Part shown: piece after piece, positions 51,807-60,596 of the stretch | Layout of the letters: every line of letters starts with the position of its first letter | How positions within the stretch are numbered: the stretch's first letter is position 1 | Source: UBA9300 sp032260385 | GTDB lineage: Bacteria > Bacteroidota > Bacteroidia > Bacteroidales > VadinHA17 | Assembly: GCA_032260385.1 (NCBI GenBank) | Contig: JAVVEL010000003.1 | Coordinates: 1 to 64,000 of the forward strand | Reading direction: 5' to 3' | Length of the DNA stretch: 64,000 nt | Position numbers and translations under genes: made by a program | Notes under the pieces: model-generated | Database searches by the model: none | What the model was told of the DNA's origin: nothing | The model's input: only the letters and a program-made list of their open reading frames with translations

Positions 51807-52532
51807 ATGGTGAGCCCGAAACGATATTCAATGACTGAATCTGAAAATATACTTATTGGTACCATTCCTGCAGAATTGGTTCGAAAACCAATCAAGAATG
51901 TTTATATAAGGGTTTATCCGCCTGACGGAAAGGTTGTTATATCTGTACCTGGGAGGATGACAACTAAAAAAATAGAAGAATTTATCGACTCAAAGCGTAA
52001 GTGGATAAGCAAGCAGCATGAGAGGCTCAAAAATGTTCCAGGGCAGGGGCCAATGGAATTTGTAAATGGTGAATATCATAGTTACGAGGGACGGAAATAT
52101 TCATTAAGGATTATTGAAGGGACAAAGAATATTTCTGTACGTCTTTATGACGGCTCTATTATTATGAGCCTTGACAAAGATTATGACAGGGCTGCAAGGG
52201 AGAAGCTAATGGATGCCTGGTACAGGCATTCTATGAAATGTAAAATACCGGGGCTAAAGGAAAAATGGGAAGAGAAGATGCATTTAAATGTGTCAGAGGT
52301 AAGAATAAGGAAGATGAAAACCAAATGGGGCACATGCAATGTAAGGGACAGGAGGATATGGCTCAGTCTTGAGCTGGCAAAATACCCTGACAGCATACTT
52401 GAATACATTTTCGTTCATGAAATGGTTCACCTGATGGAAAGGAGTCATAACAGGAGGTTTTACGCTTTAATGGACAAATATCTTCCGGACTGGAAAGAAA
52501 GGAAAAAAATCATGCGGACCAGCCCGGATTAG
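51807..52532 (+). CDS. YgjP-like zinc metalloprotease (M48/SprT-like)
   Basis: A 241-residue protein of the YgjP / DUF45 family. An N-terminal beta domain (VYIRVYPPDGKVVISVPGRMTTKKIEEFI, DSKRKWI) precedes the metal site: KTKWGTCNVRDRRIWLSLELAKYPDSILEYIFVHEMVHLMERSHNRRF, where HEMVH and the downstream H form the HExxH-type ligand set. Restriction-system neighbours sometimes accompany such genes, but none is present. A second ATG at 51831 could be the true start. Confidence 0.9.
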   Translation: MVSPKRYSMTESENILIGTIPAELVRKPIKNVYIRVYPPDGKVVISVPGRMTTKKIEEFIDSKRKWISKQHERLKNVPGQGPMEFVNGEYHSYEGRKYSLRIIEGTKNISVRLYDGSIIMSLDKDYDRAAREKLMDAWYRHSMKCKIPGLKEKWEEKMHLNVSEVRIRKMKTKWGTCNVRDRRIWLSLELAKYPDSILEYIFVHEMVHLMERSHNRRFYALMDKYLPDWKERKKIMRTSPD

Positions 52533-52589
52533 TTAATTAAATATTAAATTGTAAAGTTTTTTTATAATCATTATCAAGCTCTTAACAAT

Positions 52590-54116
52590 ATGAATCTAAA
52601 CAGGCGAAATTTTTTAAAAACCAGCGGTGCTGCGGTGGCCGGTACAATTATTTTACCGCCATTTATTAATTCGTGCAGTAAGCTAAAATTATCAACAGAC
52701 GTGAAAAACTACCTTGATCATTTTGAAGTCAGCACTGAGGTGCTCGGAAAAGTAATTGCCGGGGCCATGGCCAAAGGCGGCGACTATGCCGATTTGTTCT
52801 TTGAACATAAAATATCGAATAACCTGGGTTTACAGGACAGGCAGGTCAATATTGCTTCGTCAAACATTGATTACGGTGTTGGTATCAGGGTCTTGAAAGG
52901 CGACCAGACAGGTTTTGCCTATTCAGAGTCGCTCGAAACTGCCTCAATGCTCGATGCCGCTAAACTGGCGGCAAGTATTGCTGCCAATCCTTCAAGCTTC
53001 AGTAAGGGTGATGTAATTGAAAAAACACCTGCAGATTATTACAGGATAAGCAGGTCATGGGAAGATGTATCCGTAAAGGACAAGGTGCCATTCTTACAGA
53101 AAATAAATGACCTTATTTTCAGTATGGATGATAAGGTGGTTAAGGTGAATGCTTCTCTTAATGACGAAACCAGCTATGTCCTGTTTTACAATTCGGAGGG
53201 GATGCTTAGCTACGATTACAGGCCTTTGACCAGTTTTGGGGCGGTATCGATTATGCAGAAGGGGAAGCAGATAGAAAATTCATATTCGGCGCGCTCTTAC
53301 AGGATGGGTTTTGAATGGCTCAACGATGACCTGGTGGAGGAGCTGGCCCGTGAAGCTGTTGACAATACAAATATCCTCTTCGAGGCAATAAAGCCCAGGG
53401 CAGGTGAATTGCCTGTTATCCTCGGTGCAGGAGGGTCCGGCATTCTTCTTCATGAAGCCATTGGCCATACTTTTGAGGCCGATTTCAACCGGAAGGGAAC
53501 ATCCATATTCAGTGATAAGATGGGAAAGAAAGTGGCTGAAAACTATATTAACATTATTGATGACGGCACCCTGGAAAATAACCGTGGTTCACTCAACATA
53601 GATGATGAAGGAAACGATGTTAAGAAAACCTACCTTGTTAAGGACGGTATACTCAACAGTTATATCCATGACAGGATAAGTTCAAAGCATTATGGTGTTG
53701 AACCCACCGGCAACGGTCGCAGGCAGTCGTTCCGTCACATACCTCTTCCGAGGATGAGATCGACATATATGGAGCCCGGTCCGCACAGGAAGGAAGATAT
53801 TCTTGCCCAGGTAGATTATGGAGTATATGTTGATAATTTCAGTAACGGCCAGGTCAAAATAGGTGCAGGCGACTTTACCTTTTTTGTTAAGTCAGGCTAC
53901 CTGGTGGAAAAGGGAAGGCTTACACAGCCAATAAAGGACATCAATATCATCGGTAACGGACCCCAGGCCCTGGCAGATATTACAATGGCAGCCGATGATT
54001 ATAAGACTGATAACGGGACATGGACCTGCGGTAAGGGAGGCCAGTCGGTTCCCGTCACAATGGGTCTGCCCACCGTACTGGTTAAAAAACTTACGGTAGG
54101 CGGGATAAACGCTTAA
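52590..54116 (+). CDS. tldD: TldD-family metalloprotease with Tat-type lipoprotein signal
   Basis: A 508-residue TldD homologue. With TldE it forms a heterodimeric zinc protease that degrades unfolded peptides and matures some RiPPs. The zinc motif HEAIGH begins at residue 287 and the third ligand Cys lies in TCGKGGQSVPVTMG near the end. Unlike the cytoplasmic E. coli protein, it starts MNLNRRNFLKTSGAAVAG, a twin-arginine signal, with a possible lipobox (FINSC) near residue 29. The protein is therefore predicted to be exported. tldE follows after 54 bp. Confidence 0.93.
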   Translation: MNLNRRNFLKTSGAAVAGTIILPPFINSCSKLKLSTDVKNYLDHFEVSTEVLGKVIAGAMAKGGDYADLFFEHKISNNLGLQDRQVNIASSNIDYGVGIRVLKGDQTGFAYSESLETASMLDAAKLAASIAANPSSFSKGDVIEKTPADYYRISRSWEDVSVKDKVPFLQKINDLIFSMDDKVVKVNASLNDETSYVLFYNSEGMLSYDYRPLTSFGAVSIMQKGKQIENSYSARSYRMGFEWLNDDLVEELAREAVDNTNILFEAIKPRAGELPVILGAGGSGILLHEAIGHTFEADFNRKGTSIFSDKMGKKVAENYINIIDDGTLENNRGSLNIDDEGNDVKKTYLVKDGILNSYIHDRISSKHYGVEPTGNGRRQSFRHIPLPRMRSTYMEPGPHRKEDILAQVDYGVYVDNFSNGQVKIGAGDFTFFVKSGYLVEKGRLTQPIKDINIIGNGPQALADITMAADDYKTDNGTWTCGKGGQSVPVTMGLPTVLVKKLTVGGINA

Positions 54117-54170
54117 TTTCCAGGCAAGAATATTAATTAGAAATTTTACAAATAAGGAAAAAGAAATATC

Positions 54171-55490
54171 ATGACAAAGGAAGAAAAATATAAACTGGCA
54201 AAGCAGGTTGTTAATAATGCCCTTGAGAATGGTGCTCAAGAGGTCAGGGCAGTGATCAGCGACAGCCGGAGTAACAGTATATCGATAAGGGAAGAGAAAA
54301 TAGAAAACCTTGAACAATCAATTGAAAACGGGCTTAGCGTCTACCTTTATGTAGACAACAGGTACTCTGTGCATTCAACCAACAGGCTTGATAACTGGGA
54401 TGAGCTTGACCGCTTTATAAGTGAGGCTATTGAAGGAACCAGGTACCTGTCAGAGGACGAATACAGGAGTCTGCCCGAAACGGATCTTTATTATAAAGGA
54501 GGAGGGCCGGATTTGCATACTTTTGATGAAACTTTCCGTTCTGTTGACCCGCAGGAAAAAATCGATGCAGCCTTTGCGGTTGAAAAGGAAGTGCTTGGCA
54601 GTGATGAGCGTATAATATCTGTCACAGCATCATATAATGACGGTCTCAGTGAAACGGTGATGGTGACAAGCAATGGGTTTGAAGGAGACAGGTCAAACAC
54701 CTATTACGGGATCAGCGCATCGGTATCTGTCAAGGAGGGTGATGCACGACCCAGTGACGGCTGGTACAGTAGCGCGCTGTTTTATGACAAACTGGATCAT
54801 GAGGGTGTAGGCAAGGAAGCTCTGAGAAGGGCCCTTAAAAAACTGGGCCAGACCAAGATTGAATCGGGAAATATGCCTATGATCATCGAAAACAGGCTGG
54901 GAAGCCAGAGTATCAGTCCCCTCATAAGGGCTCTGAACGGCTCAGCCATACAACAGAAGAATTCTTTCCTGATAGACATGCTTGGTGAAAAAGTAGGCTC
55001 TGACAGGCTGACAATAATAGATGACCCTTTTATTGTCTCAGGTCGTGGTTCCGGTTATTTTGACAATGAAGGACTGGCATTGAAGAAAAGGACAATCATT
55101 GAAAAGGGTGTTCTGAAAAACTATTATATAGATACATACTACGGCAAAAAGCTGGGTATGGAGCCTACCAGCGGCATTACCACCAACCTTGTTTTTGAAC
55201 CGGGTGATAAGAACCTGGAGGAGATGATTGCTTCTCTTGACAGGGGTATACTTGTGACCGGCTTCAACGGCGGTAACTGCAATGGCTCAACGGGTGATTT
55301 TTCCTATGGTATTGAAGGTTTCCTTATAGAAAAAGGGAAAATAGTAAAACCTGTATCTGAAATGAATATCACCGGCAACATGCTGGATCTGTATAAGAAC
55401 CTTGCAGAGGTGGGTAATGATGTCTACGAGGATGCGGCCTGGAGGACACCTTCATTGCTGTTCAACAATGTGAGTTTCAGCGGCAAATGA
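54171..55490 (+). CDS. tldE: TldE/PmbA-family protein
   Basis: The non-catalytic partner of TldD, 439 residues, same fold without HExxxH (the corresponding stretch is PMIIENRLGSQSISPLIRALNG). The conserved end GFNGGNCNGSTGDFSYGIEGFLIEKGKIVKPVSEMNITGN is present. No signal peptide is visible (MTKEEKYKLAKQVVNNALENGAQE), so it should be cytoplasmic, unlike its neighbour TldD. The two are co-directional and close, so a complex would be expected. Confidence 0.93.
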   Translation: MTKEEKYKLAKQVVNNALENGAQEVRAVISDSRSNSISIREEKIENLEQSIENGLSVYLYVDNRYSVHSTNRLDNWDELDRFISEAIEGTRYLSEDEYRSLPETDLYYKGGGPDLHTFDETFRSVDPQEKIDAAFAVEKEVLGSDERIISVTASYNDGLSETVMVTSNGFEGDRSNTYYGISASVSVKEGDARPSDGWYSSALFYDKLDHEGVGKEALRRALKKLGQTKIESGNMPMIIENRLGSQSISPLIRALNGSAIQQKNSFLIDMLGEKVGSDRLTIIDDPFIVSGRGSGYFDNEGLALKKRTIIEKGVLKNYYIDTYYGKKLGMEPTSGITTNLVFEPGDKNLEEMIASLDRGILVTGFNGGNCNGSTGDFSYGIEGFLIEKGKIVKPVSEMNITGNMLDLYKNLAEVGNDVYEDAAWRTPSLLFNNVSFSGK

Positions 55491-55518
55491 TTCAAAAGTA
55501 AGGACTGACAGCCAGGAA

Positions 55519-55566
55519 GGCAGGGGTGCCGCTGCTTGTTTAGCCGGCGGCACCGGTCTTTCTGCC
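55519..55566. other. GC-rich stem-loop between tldE and the next gene
   Basis: Inner arms GGTGCCGC (55525-55532) and GCGGCACC (55547-55554) are exact complements; outer arms GGCAG (55519-55523) and CTGCC (55562-55566) extend the stem. No T-run follows, so it is not a textbook terminator. It may be an attenuating or mRNA-protecting structure. Confidence 0.5.
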
Positions 55567-55616
55567 GATCTGAACTAAAGAAGCCCTGCAGGTGTTTTAT
55601 ATATAAATGAGAAAAT

Positions 55617-56288
55617 ATGAACAAAACGGCAATAGTATTTGGTGCTACGGGTCTGGTGGGAAGCGAACTTATTTACCACCTTATCCAGGATATAAGGTAC
55701 AGGGCAATAAAGGTATTTACCCGCCGGGAACTTCATATTGAGCATATTAAAGTAATAGAGAATATTGTCAGTGTTGATAATCCCGATGAATACAAAGATT
55801 TGATTAAGGGAGACGACCTTTTTATTTGCCTTGGAACAACCCGGCGAAAGGCAGGATCGGTAAAGAGAATGGAAGAAATTGACCGGGATCTTCCATATAT
55901 AATAGCACAGACTGCCTTGCTGAATGGTGTGAAAAATATAGCTGTTGTATCAAGTATCGGAGCAAATGCTGCATCAGGCAACTATTATTACCGGATAAAG
56001 GGTGAAATGGAAGACAAAATAAACTCACTCGATTTCAAACGCAGGCTTATTGTGAGGCCGTCAATATTACTGGGTAAGAGGCAGGAGACACGAATACTCG
56101 AATCAGCAGCTAAGGGTCTGATCACTGCCTTTAGCTTCGCCCTGAAAGGCAAAAACCGCAGGTTCAGGGGCATAAAGGCCAGGGATGTGGCCTACGCAAT
56201 GGTGAGGGAGATAAATAATGTGAACGGGAAGGAGCTGTATGAGTCAGATGAATTACTTGATTTGGCGTACAGTAACAATAATGATTAA
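55617..56288 (+). CDS. NAD(P)-binding oxidoreductase (atypical SDR, HTATIP2-like)
   Basis: A 223-residue Rossmann protein beginning KTAIVFGATGLVGSELIYHLIQD (GATGLVGSE nucleotide motif near 8-16), with LFICLGTTRRKAGSVKRMEEID and the YYYRIKGEMEDKI segment near 124-136 holding the YxxxK-like pair. Relatives act on quinones, sugars or as redox sensors; the substrate is unknown. It is 126 bp after tldE, beyond the stem-loop, and probably has its own unit. Confidence 0.85.
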   Translation: MNKTAIVFGATGLVGSELIYHLIQDIRYRAIKVFTRRELHIEHIKVIENIVSVDNPDEYKDLIKGDDLFICLGTTRRKAGSVKRMEEIDRDLPYIIAQTALLNGVKNIAVVSSIGANAASGNYYYRIKGEMEDKINSLDFKRRLIVRPSILLGKRQETRILESAAKGLITAFSFALKGKNRRFRGIKARDVAYAMVREINNVNGKELYESDELLDLAYSNNND

Positions 56289-56349
56289 ATTCCTTTACTC
56301 CATTATTCCAATATTTCATATATTTACCTTCTAATTTAAATTAAATCAA

Positions 56350-56913
56350 ATGACAGGATTGCTTATTATACTGGCTATTATTGTTATTCTGGTATTAATC
56401 CTTATATCTCTGTATAACAGACTTGTAAGGTTAAGGAATAACAGGGAAAATGCTTTTGCAGACATAGATGTACAGCTAAGGCAGCGACACGATCTTATAC
56501 CACAGCTTGTTGATGCGGTTAAAGGTTATATGACGCATGAGCGTGAACTGCTTACAGAGGTAACCAATGCCCGGGCCCAGGCCATGCAGGCAGGTACCAT
56601 TAATGAAAAAATAGGTGCTGAAGAAAGGCTGACGAAGGCCCTGGGTGGCATACAGGTTGCTGTTGAGGCTTACCCTGACCTGAAAGCAAGCCAGAATTTC
56701 ATGCAGCTCCAGGAGGAAATATCAGATGTTGAGAACAAGCTTGCAGCTGTCCGCAGATTCTTCAATGCAGCCACGAAGGAACTGAATATCGCTGTACAGG
56801 TCTTCCCATCAAATATTATAGCAGGTATGTTTGGTTTCCGCAAGGAACCAATGTTTGACCTGGGTGAACGCCGCGAGGTGATGGAAGAACCGCCGAAGGT
56901 TAGTTTTGAATAA
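56350..56913 (+). CDS. LemA family protein
   Basis: A 187-residue LemA protein: an N-terminal transmembrane helix (about 3-22) followed by a helical bundle with conserved RQRHDLIPQLVDAVKGYMTHERELLTEVTNARAQAM and the FPSNIIAGMFGF end block. LemA partners with M48 proteases and envelope stress pathways in several phyla. The adjacent M48 gene starts 12 bp later, giving a typical lemA-htpX-like pair. Confidence 0.94.
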   Translation: MTGLLIILAIIVILVLILISLYNRLVRLRNNRENAFADIDVQLRQRHDLIPQLVDAVKGYMTHERELLTEVTNARAQAMQAGTINEKIGAEERLTKALGGIQVAVEAYPDLKASQNFMQLQEEISDVENKLAAVRRFFNAATKELNIAVQVFPSNIIAGMFGFRKEPMFDLGERREVMEEPPKVSFE

Positions 56914-56925
56914 TTAATATTATCA

Positions 56926-57864
56926 ATGAGTTTCGTAGGCTTACAATCGCAGATATGGAAGAATAATCTAAGGTCGGTAATCCTTCTGATTCTTTTCCCG
57001 CTGGTGATCATGGCTCTTGTTTTTGTTTTCTGGCTGATATACAGCATGTACCAGCCGGAAGCAGGCATTGATCCCGTTAATGGCTTTATCAGGACCATAC
57101 CATGGGTGGCAGCCGGGGTTCTGCTGTGGTTTTTCATTGCCTGGTCCTCACATACATCGATGATAAACAAAGCTACCGGTTCGAGGCCCCTGGAGAGAAA
57201 AGAGAACAAAAGGGTTTATAACATGGTCGAGAACCTTGCCATTGCTGCCGGCATGAAGCGCATGCCTAAAGTAAATGTCATTGAAGACGACAGCCTGAAT
57301 GCTTTTGCAAGCGGCGTTAATGAAAAAACATATACGATATCCCTGTCAAGAGGAATCATTGACAGGCTGGATGATGATGAGCTGGAATCGGTTATAGCCC
57401 ATGAACTGACCCATATACGCAATAAAGATGTGCGCCTGCTGATTATCTCAGTGATATTTGTGGGCATCTTTGCATTTGCGACACAGGCGCTGCTGCGAGG
57501 CACTTTGTATGGTGGTGTTGGAAGGAGAAGGGACAGTAAGAATGGTATTGCCATAATATTGATCATTGTACTGGCAGCCATTGGCTGGTTGCTTACAACA
57601 TTGTTCAGGTTTGCCCTGTCACGAAAAAGAGAATACCTTGCCGATGCAGGATCGGCTGAACTGACGCGTAAACCCTACGCGCTGGCCTCAGCCCTCAGGA
57701 AGGTGTCGGGTGATCCCCGTATAGAGGCAGTAACACGAAAGGATGTGGCCCAGATGTTTATTGAAAACCCGGGTGTCAAAAAGAAAGGAGCCTCTTTCTC
57801 CACCCTCTTTGCCACACACCCGCCCATACAGGAAAGGATAAGGGTACTGGAAGGGATGGTGTAA
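56926..57864 (+). CDS. M48 family metalloprotease (HtpX-like)
   Basis: A 312-residue membrane zinc protease. Two N-terminal helices (about 20-42, 62-80), then the active site VIAHELTHIRNKD with His159 as first ligand, followed by two more hydrophobic segments and the conserved REYLADAGSAELTRKPYALASALRKV. It probably degrades damaged membrane proteins with LemA. The 254-bp gap after it holds no gene. Confidence 0.93.
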   Translation: MSFVGLQSQIWKNNLRSVILLILFPLVIMALVFVFWLIYSMYQPEAGIDPVNGFIRTIPWVAAGVLLWFFIAWSSHTSMINKATGSRPLERKENKRVYNMVENLAIAAGMKRMPKVNVIEDDSLNAFASGVNEKTYTISLSRGIIDRLDDDELESVIAHELTHIRNKDVRLLIISVIFVGIFAFATQALLRGTLYGGVGRRRDSKNGIAIILIIVLAAIGWLLTTLFRFALSRKREYLADAGSAELTRKPYALASALRKVSGDPRIEAVTRKDVAQMFIENPGVKKKGASFSTLFATHPPIQERIRVLEGMV

Positions 57865-58039
57865 GGCCGTTGACAGTGTCCCGGTACACCGGGTTCCCAA
57901 AAATACATGCTGGCAGAAGTGTTACAATTACCTGGTTTCCCTATGCGCTGCGGACTGCAACCGGGAGGCTGATTCCACGGTTCATTTATTGAAGACTACC
58001 CGTTTTATTTTTATCGTTTTGTAATTTATTATGTTGGTG

Positions 58040-58106
58040 ATATACAACAATAAATGTATAATAATGTTGTATATATAATATATTATGTATATTTTAGTGT
58101 TGTATA
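58040..58106. repeat. inverted and direct ATATACAAC/GTTGTATA repeats upstream of the ATPase gene
   Basis: ATATACAAC at 58040-58048 and its exact complement GTTGTATAT at 58066-58074 are 17 bp apart. A further GTTGTATA lies at 58099-58106, just before the ATPase start at 58119. The spacing and AT-richness suggest an operator or binding array rather than a terminator. Confidence 0.5.
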
Positions 58107-58118
58107 AATACTACTAAA

Positions 58119-59312
58119 ATGGATTCAATACTTGAGCTTTCACAGTCCAGGTTAACGAATGTGCCTGACCGGCACACTCGTTATCTTATGCCTGAGCTTC
58201 CTCATGACCAGAGGCTGATATTGATATATGGCTCCAGGGGAACAGGAAAAACAACTCTCCTTCTGCAATTTCTCAAAACGCTGGGGCTGCCATCTCACAG
58301 GGCTGCATATATCAGCCTTGATGATATTATCTTCAGTCGTTATCCCGCCTGGGATTTTGCGGAATGGTTTGTTAAAAGAGGCGGAGAATATCTTCTTATT
58401 GATGAGGTGCACAGGAATCCGCAATGGCCGGTTATGGTAAAGTCATTATATGACCGTTACCCATCGTTAAAAATAATTATTTCAGGCTCTTCGGTATTGC
58501 AGATTGAAACTGGCGAAGCAGATCTGAGCAGGCGTATGGTATCATTGGAATTAAATGAACTTTCCCTCAGGGAGTTTATTGCGATGAAGTATGATATCAG
58601 GTTTCCACAGGTAACTCTTGAAGAAGTCTTGTTTGATCATGAAAGAGTGGCACACGAAATATCATCGAAGGTCAGGCCCCTGATGGTCTTTGATGAATAT
58701 CTCAAATACGGAGCTTACCCGTTTTTTCTGGAAGGGATAAGGTATTATCATGAGCGCCTGGCAAATGTTGTCAATGCTGTACTTGACACAGACTTCCCGG
58801 CTGTATCCGGCATCACTTATGGCACCATTCTGAAGATCCGGAAATTACTGTCAGTAGTGGCTGAAGCAGTCCCTTTCACTCCCAATATCAATGAACTCAG
58901 CATAAGGGTGGGTGTGTCGCGCGATCTTATGTACCGTTACCTTTACATGCTCGAAAAGGCGGGACTTATTTACCAGTTAAGAAAAAGTGCAAAAGGAATC
59001 AGTATGATGTCGAAACCTGAAAAAATTTACCTGCATAACAGTAATCTTTCGCAGGCGCTAACCCTGCGTGCTACGGAAAAAGGATCTGAGAGGGAGACCT
59101 TTTTTATTAACCAGCTTTCTGCCTTATTTGATGTAAATTACTCTGATAAAGGAGATTTTCTTGTAGAAAATAAATATACAATAGAAGTCGGAGGAAGAAA
59201 TAAAACCGGGAAACAGATAAAAGATCTTGAAAACGCTTTCCTCGTGAAAGACGATATTGAGCATGGCTCAGGTAACACAATTCCTCTCTGGCTTTTCGGG
59301 TTTTTGTATTAG
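58119..59312 (+). CDS. DUF4143-type AAA+ ATPase
   Basis: A 397-residue ATPase of the AAA_14/DUF4143 class: P-loop GSRGTGKTTLL (about 37-47), Walker B YLLIDEVHRNPQW (about 91-103), sensor IIISGSSVL, then a winged-helix and a C-terminal DUF4143 domain (ATEKGSERETFFINQL near 320, with EVGGRNKTGKQI, a nuclease-like remnant). These genes are widespread, often multicopy and mobile in anaerobes, and their function is unknown. Inverted repeats sit in its upstream region and a scrap of a paralogue lies just downstream. Confidence 0.9.
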   Translation: MDSILELSQSRLTNVPDRHTRYLMPELPHDQRLILIYGSRGTGKTTLLLQFLKTLGLPSHRAAYISLDDIIFSRYPAWDFAEWFVKRGGEYLLIDEVHRNPQWPVMVKSLYDRYPSLKIIISGSSVLQIETGEADLSRRMVSLELNELSLREFIAMKYDIRFPQVTLEEVLFDHERVAHEISSKVRPLMVFDEYLKYGAYPFFLEGIRYYHERLANVVNAVLDTDFPAVSGITYGTILKIRKLLSVVAEAVPFTPNINELSIRVGVSRDLMYRYLYMLEKAGLIYQLRKSAKGISMMSKPEKIYLHNSNLSQALTLRATEKGSERETFFINQLSALFDVNYSDKGDFLVENKYTIEVGGRNKTGKQIKDLENAFLVKDDIEHGSGNTIPLWLFGFLY

Positions 59313-59360
59313 TTTGCAATAGTTCCATGTTTTGAGCTTTATGCCGTGTTATGGATAAAT

Positions 59361-59390
59361 GAGAAAGGATCTGAAAGGGAAACCTTTTTT
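59361..59390 (+). pseudogene. scrap of a second DUF4143-type ATPase gene
   Basis: This 30-bp stretch matches the intact ATPase gene at 59077-59106 at 27 of 30 positions and keeps the same reading (NEKGSERETFF for TEKGSERETFF). It is followed by a pyrimidine-rich tail without further similarity. A duplicated or recombined copy of the same gene family may have been deleted here. Confidence 0.55.
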
Positions 59391-59429
59391 CTTTTTTCCT
59401 TTTTCCTTTTCCCTTTAAAACTTATCTTT

Positions 59430-59460
59430 ACCGTAACACTTTTTACTAAAACCGTAACAC
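59430..59460 (+). promoter_or_regulatory. direct-repeat operator candidate before nikR
   Basis: ACCGTAACAC occurs twice, at 59430-59439 and 59451-59460, exactly 21 bp (two helical turns) apart, ending one base before the nikR ATG. The arrangement suits a dimeric or tetrameric ribbon-helix-helix protein. It differs from the inverted E. coli NikR operator. Confidence 0.55.
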
Positions 59461-59461
59461 C

Positions 59462-59866
59462 ATGTCAGTAGTAAGATTCGGAGTGTCAGTGGAGAAGGAA
59501 TTGCTTCAGGCACTCGATAAATATGTAGAGGATAATGGTTTTGCCAACAGATCGCAGGCAGTAAGGCGCCTGATTTCCGATAACCTCACTGTGAAAAAAT
59601 GGAAATGCAATAATATTGTTGCCGGTTCGGTGACTCTTGTATACAATCATCACAAGAATGATATACAGGTTGTACTGACAGATCTTCAGCATGACTATCA
59701 TAAATTAATATTGTCATCACAGCATTTCCACCTTGATAATGATAACTGCCTGGAGATAATTGCCGTGAAAGGGAAGGCAAAAGATCTTACTGAACTGGCT
59801 GAAAAACTTATAGCGGTTAAGGGTATACAGCATGGCAGGTTATCAATGAGCAGGGTGGATTACTAA
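59462..59866 (+). CDS. nikR: nickel-responsive regulator NikR
   Basis: A 134-residue NikR: N-terminal ribbon-helix-helix (SVVRFGVSVEKELLQALDKYVEDNGFANRSQAVRRLI) and a C-terminal ACT-like nickel domain with the high-affinity ligands His77 (LQHDYH), His88 and His90 (QHFH) and Cys96 (DNDNC), matching H76, H87, H89 and C95 of E. coli. It starts right after a pair of direct repeats and is followed after 16 bp by a nickel transporter gene. Confidence 0.95.
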   Translation: MSVVRFGVSVEKELLQALDKYVEDNGFANRSQAVRRLISDNLTVKKWKCNNIVAGSVTLVYNHHKNDIQVVLTDLQHDYHKLILSSQHFHLDNDNCLEIIAVKGKAKDLTELAEKLIAVKGIQHGRLSMSRVDY

Positions 59867-59882
59867 TTAAGCAGAAAGAAAT

Positions 59883-60533
59883 ATGGAAGGCTATACAGCA
59901 TTACTATTAACAGCATTAACAATCGGTATTGTTCACACAATAGCAGGACCTGATCATTACCTGCCGTTTGTTGCACTTTCCAAATCCCGAAACTGGAGCA
60001 TGGTTAAGACGGTAAATATTGTCATAATAAGTGGCCTTGCTCATGTTTTAAGCTCAGTGGTAATAGGTTTCATAGGCATAGGTGCAGGTATAGGTCTGTC
60101 AAAACTGGAGTTATTCGAAGGTTTCAGGGGTAATATTGCTGCATGGTTACTGTTTTCTTTCGGAATAGCTTACACTGCATGGGCAGTATTCAGGCTTATT
60201 CGGAGAAGGGGCCATGTCCATAAGCATTTGGATGATAGAAACGGAAGAAAACAATTAACAGTGTGGATTATCTTTCTGATCTTCCTTTTTGGCCCCTGCG
60301 AACCACTTATACCTATACTCATGTACCCGGCTGCAGATCATAATTATGCCGCCGTGGGAATTGTTGCAATGGTTTTTGCCATAGCTACTATAGGCACAAT
60401 GCTGATAATTGTTTTTATCCTGCTTAAAGGCTTCAATCTTATCAAAATTTGTTCACTCGAGAAGTATCAGCATATCATTGCGGGTTTTGCCATTATGCTT
60501 TGCGGGGCAGGGATATTGTTCCTGGGTCTTTAG
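59883..60533 (+). CDS. NicO/UreH-type nickel transporter
   Basis: A 216-residue six-helix membrane protein. The first helix carries GIVHTIAGPDHYLPF (HTIAGPDH at 18-25), the nickel/cobalt signature of the NicO/UreH/RcnA group. A basic-histidine loop RRRGHVHKHL lies near 107-117. It may import or export nickel; co-transcription with nikR makes import under nickel repression, or export under induction, possible. No nickel enzyme is visible nearby. Confidence 0.88.
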   Translation: MEGYTALLLTALTIGIVHTIAGPDHYLPFVALSKSRNWSMVKTVNIVIISGLAHVLSSVVIGFIGIGAGIGLSKLELFEGFRGNIAAWLLFSFGIAYTAWAVFRLIRRRGHVHKHLDDRNGRKQLTVWIIFLIFLFGPCEPLIPILMYPAADHNYAAVGIVAMVFAIATIGTMLIIVFILLKGFNLIKICSLEKYQHIIAGFAIMLCGAGILFLGL

Positions 60534-60596
60534 CCAGGCAGGTTGGGCACCGGCTTATGTGGGGCTGCACTCTAAGTCCGGGCTACCATATACTTC

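Noticed and set aside
57865..58039. Possible gene or terminator after the M48 protease (CCCGGTACACCGGG)
   Set aside because: The inverted repeat has only a 2-nt loop and no T-run, and no coding frame is convincing.
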